From positions 1-25,832 of the forward strand of contig CAZLIC010000066.1 of NCBI GenBank assembly GCA_964559535.1: a stretch of 25,832 nucleotides of DNA, read 5' to 3'. Each line of letters opens with the position of its first letter. Position 1 is the first letter of the stretch. This DNA comes from CAZLIC01 sp964559535 (lineage in GTDB: Bacteria; Pseudomonadota; Alphaproteobacteria; Rhodobacterales; Rhodobacteraceae). Below, in pieces: positions 25,102-25,832 of the stretch. Position numbers and translations under genes: made by a program. The notes beneath the pieces were generated by a model. It did not search any database. It saw only the letters and a program-made list of their open reading frames with translations, and was not told the DNA's origin.

Positions 25102-25832
25102 TCAGGCGTTCATCGAATCGAAGAAGTCGCTGTTCGTCTTGGTCTGCTTCAGCTTCGAGATCAGGAACTCGATGGCATCCGTGGTGCCCATCGGGTTCAG
25201 GATGCGCCGCAGCACATAGGTTTTCGACAGGTCAATCTTCTCGACCAGCAGGTCTTCCTTCCGGGTACCGGACTTCAGGATGTCCATCGCCGGGAACACG
25301 CGCTTGTCGGCCACCTTGCGGTCCAGCACGATCTCGCTATTGCCGGTGCCCTTGAACTCCTCGAAGATCACCTCGTCCATCCGGCTGCCGGTATCGATCA
25401 GCGCCGTGGCGATGATGGTCAGCGACCCGCCCTCCTCGATGTTTCGCGCCGCACCAAAGAACCGCTTCGGCCGCTGCAGGGCGTTCGCATCCACACCGCC
25501 GGTCAGCACCTTACCGCTCGACGGCACAACCGTGTTGAACGCCCGACCAAGTCTTGTGATCGAGTCAAGCAAGATCACAACATCTCGCTTGTGTTCGACC
25601 AGCCGCTTGGCCTTCTCGATCACCATCTCGGCCACCGCCACGTGCCGCGTCGCCGGTTCGTCGAAGGTCGAGGAAATGACCTCGCCCTTCACCGACCGCT
25701 GCATGTCCGTCACTTCCTCGGGGCGTTCGTCAATCAGCAGGACAATCAGGTAGCATTCCGGGTGGTTCGTCGCGATCGAATGCGCGATGTTCTGCAACAG
25801 CACCGTCTTGCCCGTCCGCGGCGGCGCCACGA
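25102..25832 (-). CDS. rho: Transcription termination factor Rho (C-terminal part, cut by the window edge)
   Basis: RNA-dependent ATPase/helicase that ends transcription. About 243 residues are visible, beginning at the Walker A segment APPRTGKT, so the N-terminal RNA-binding domain and roughly the first 180 residues lie beyond 25832. Visible landmarks are LIVLLIDERPEEVTDM, Walker B DVVILLDSITRLGRA, SGGVDANALQ-like TGGVDANALQRPKRFFGAARN (Q-loop region) and the SLTIIATALIDTGSRMDE segment, ending in FFDSMNA. The internal codons are intact. It precedes mnmE by seven bases on the same strand. Confidence 0.97.
   Translation of the reverse strand, partial: VAPPRTGKTVLLQNIAHSIATNHPECYLIVLLIDERPEEVTDMQRSVKGEVISSTFDEPATRHVAVAEMVIEKAKRLVEHKRDVVILLDSITRLGRAFNTVVPSSGKVLTGGVDANALQRPKRFFGAARNIEEGGSLTIIATALIDTGSRMDEVIFEEFKGTGNSEIVLDRKVADKRVFPAMDILKSGTRKEDLLVEKIDLSKTYVLRRILNPMGTTDAIEFLISKLKQTKTNSDFFDSMNA

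Overview
The window is GC-rich chromosomal DNA from an alphaproteobacterium, most likely of the Rhodobacteraceae/Paracoccaceae. The support is a GcrA cell-cycle regulator, the rho-mnmE-mnmG-rsmG-parA-parB block with two perfect parS sites (one encoding the MFHVKH start of MnmG), hrcA-grpE divergent from rph-rdgB-hemW, and a short GC-rich intergenic repeat that I associate with this family. The placement rests on recalled gene order and motifs, not on a search.

Layout. (1) 1-917: one AT-richer gene of unknown function encoding a membrane-anchored protein, unlike its surroundings in composition. (2) 962-3066: argD-argF, arginine biosynthesis, minus strand. (3) 3273-5596: an orphan methyltransferase-like gene, then gcrA with a TTG-started small membrane protein overlapping its end, converging on an orphan ParA-like ATPase. 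(4) 5697-13132: a minus-strand inositol catabolic operon iolG-iolC-iolD-iolE-iolB followed by an asparaginase-family gene; iolG through iolE are joined by 4-base overlaps. (5) 13133-13554: a divergent control region with a perfect 16-bp palindrome repeated imperfectly 21 bp further on. (6) 13555-15336: thioredoxin/TPR protein, LON-substrate-binding-domain protein and Trm112-like protein, converging on grpE. (7) 15379-17033: hrcA-grpE on the minus strand, divergent from rph-rdgB-hemW (17149-19633). (8) 19635-25832: rho (partial), mnmE, mnmG, rsmG, parA, parB, all minus strand, very tightly packed and converging on hemW.

How the genes work together. IolG oxidises inositol to 2-keto-myo-inositol, IolE dehydrates it, IolD opens the ring, IolB isomerises the product, and IolC is a kinase fused to a second domain that probably supplies the aldolase normally provided by a separate IolJ. 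IolA, a transporter and the regulator are not in the window. ParA, ParB and the two parS sites form a chromosome segregation module beside the tRNA-wobble modification genes mnmE/mnmG. GrpE/HrcA and the thioredoxin/LON-domain/Trm112 cluster form a protein and translation quality-control neighbourhood.

I did not find a clearly new multi-gene system. The items most worth following are the tandem palindromic operator upstream of iolG, parS sites that double as start and stop codons, the IolC fusion, the composition-atypical first gene, and two families of dispersed palindromic intergenic repeats.
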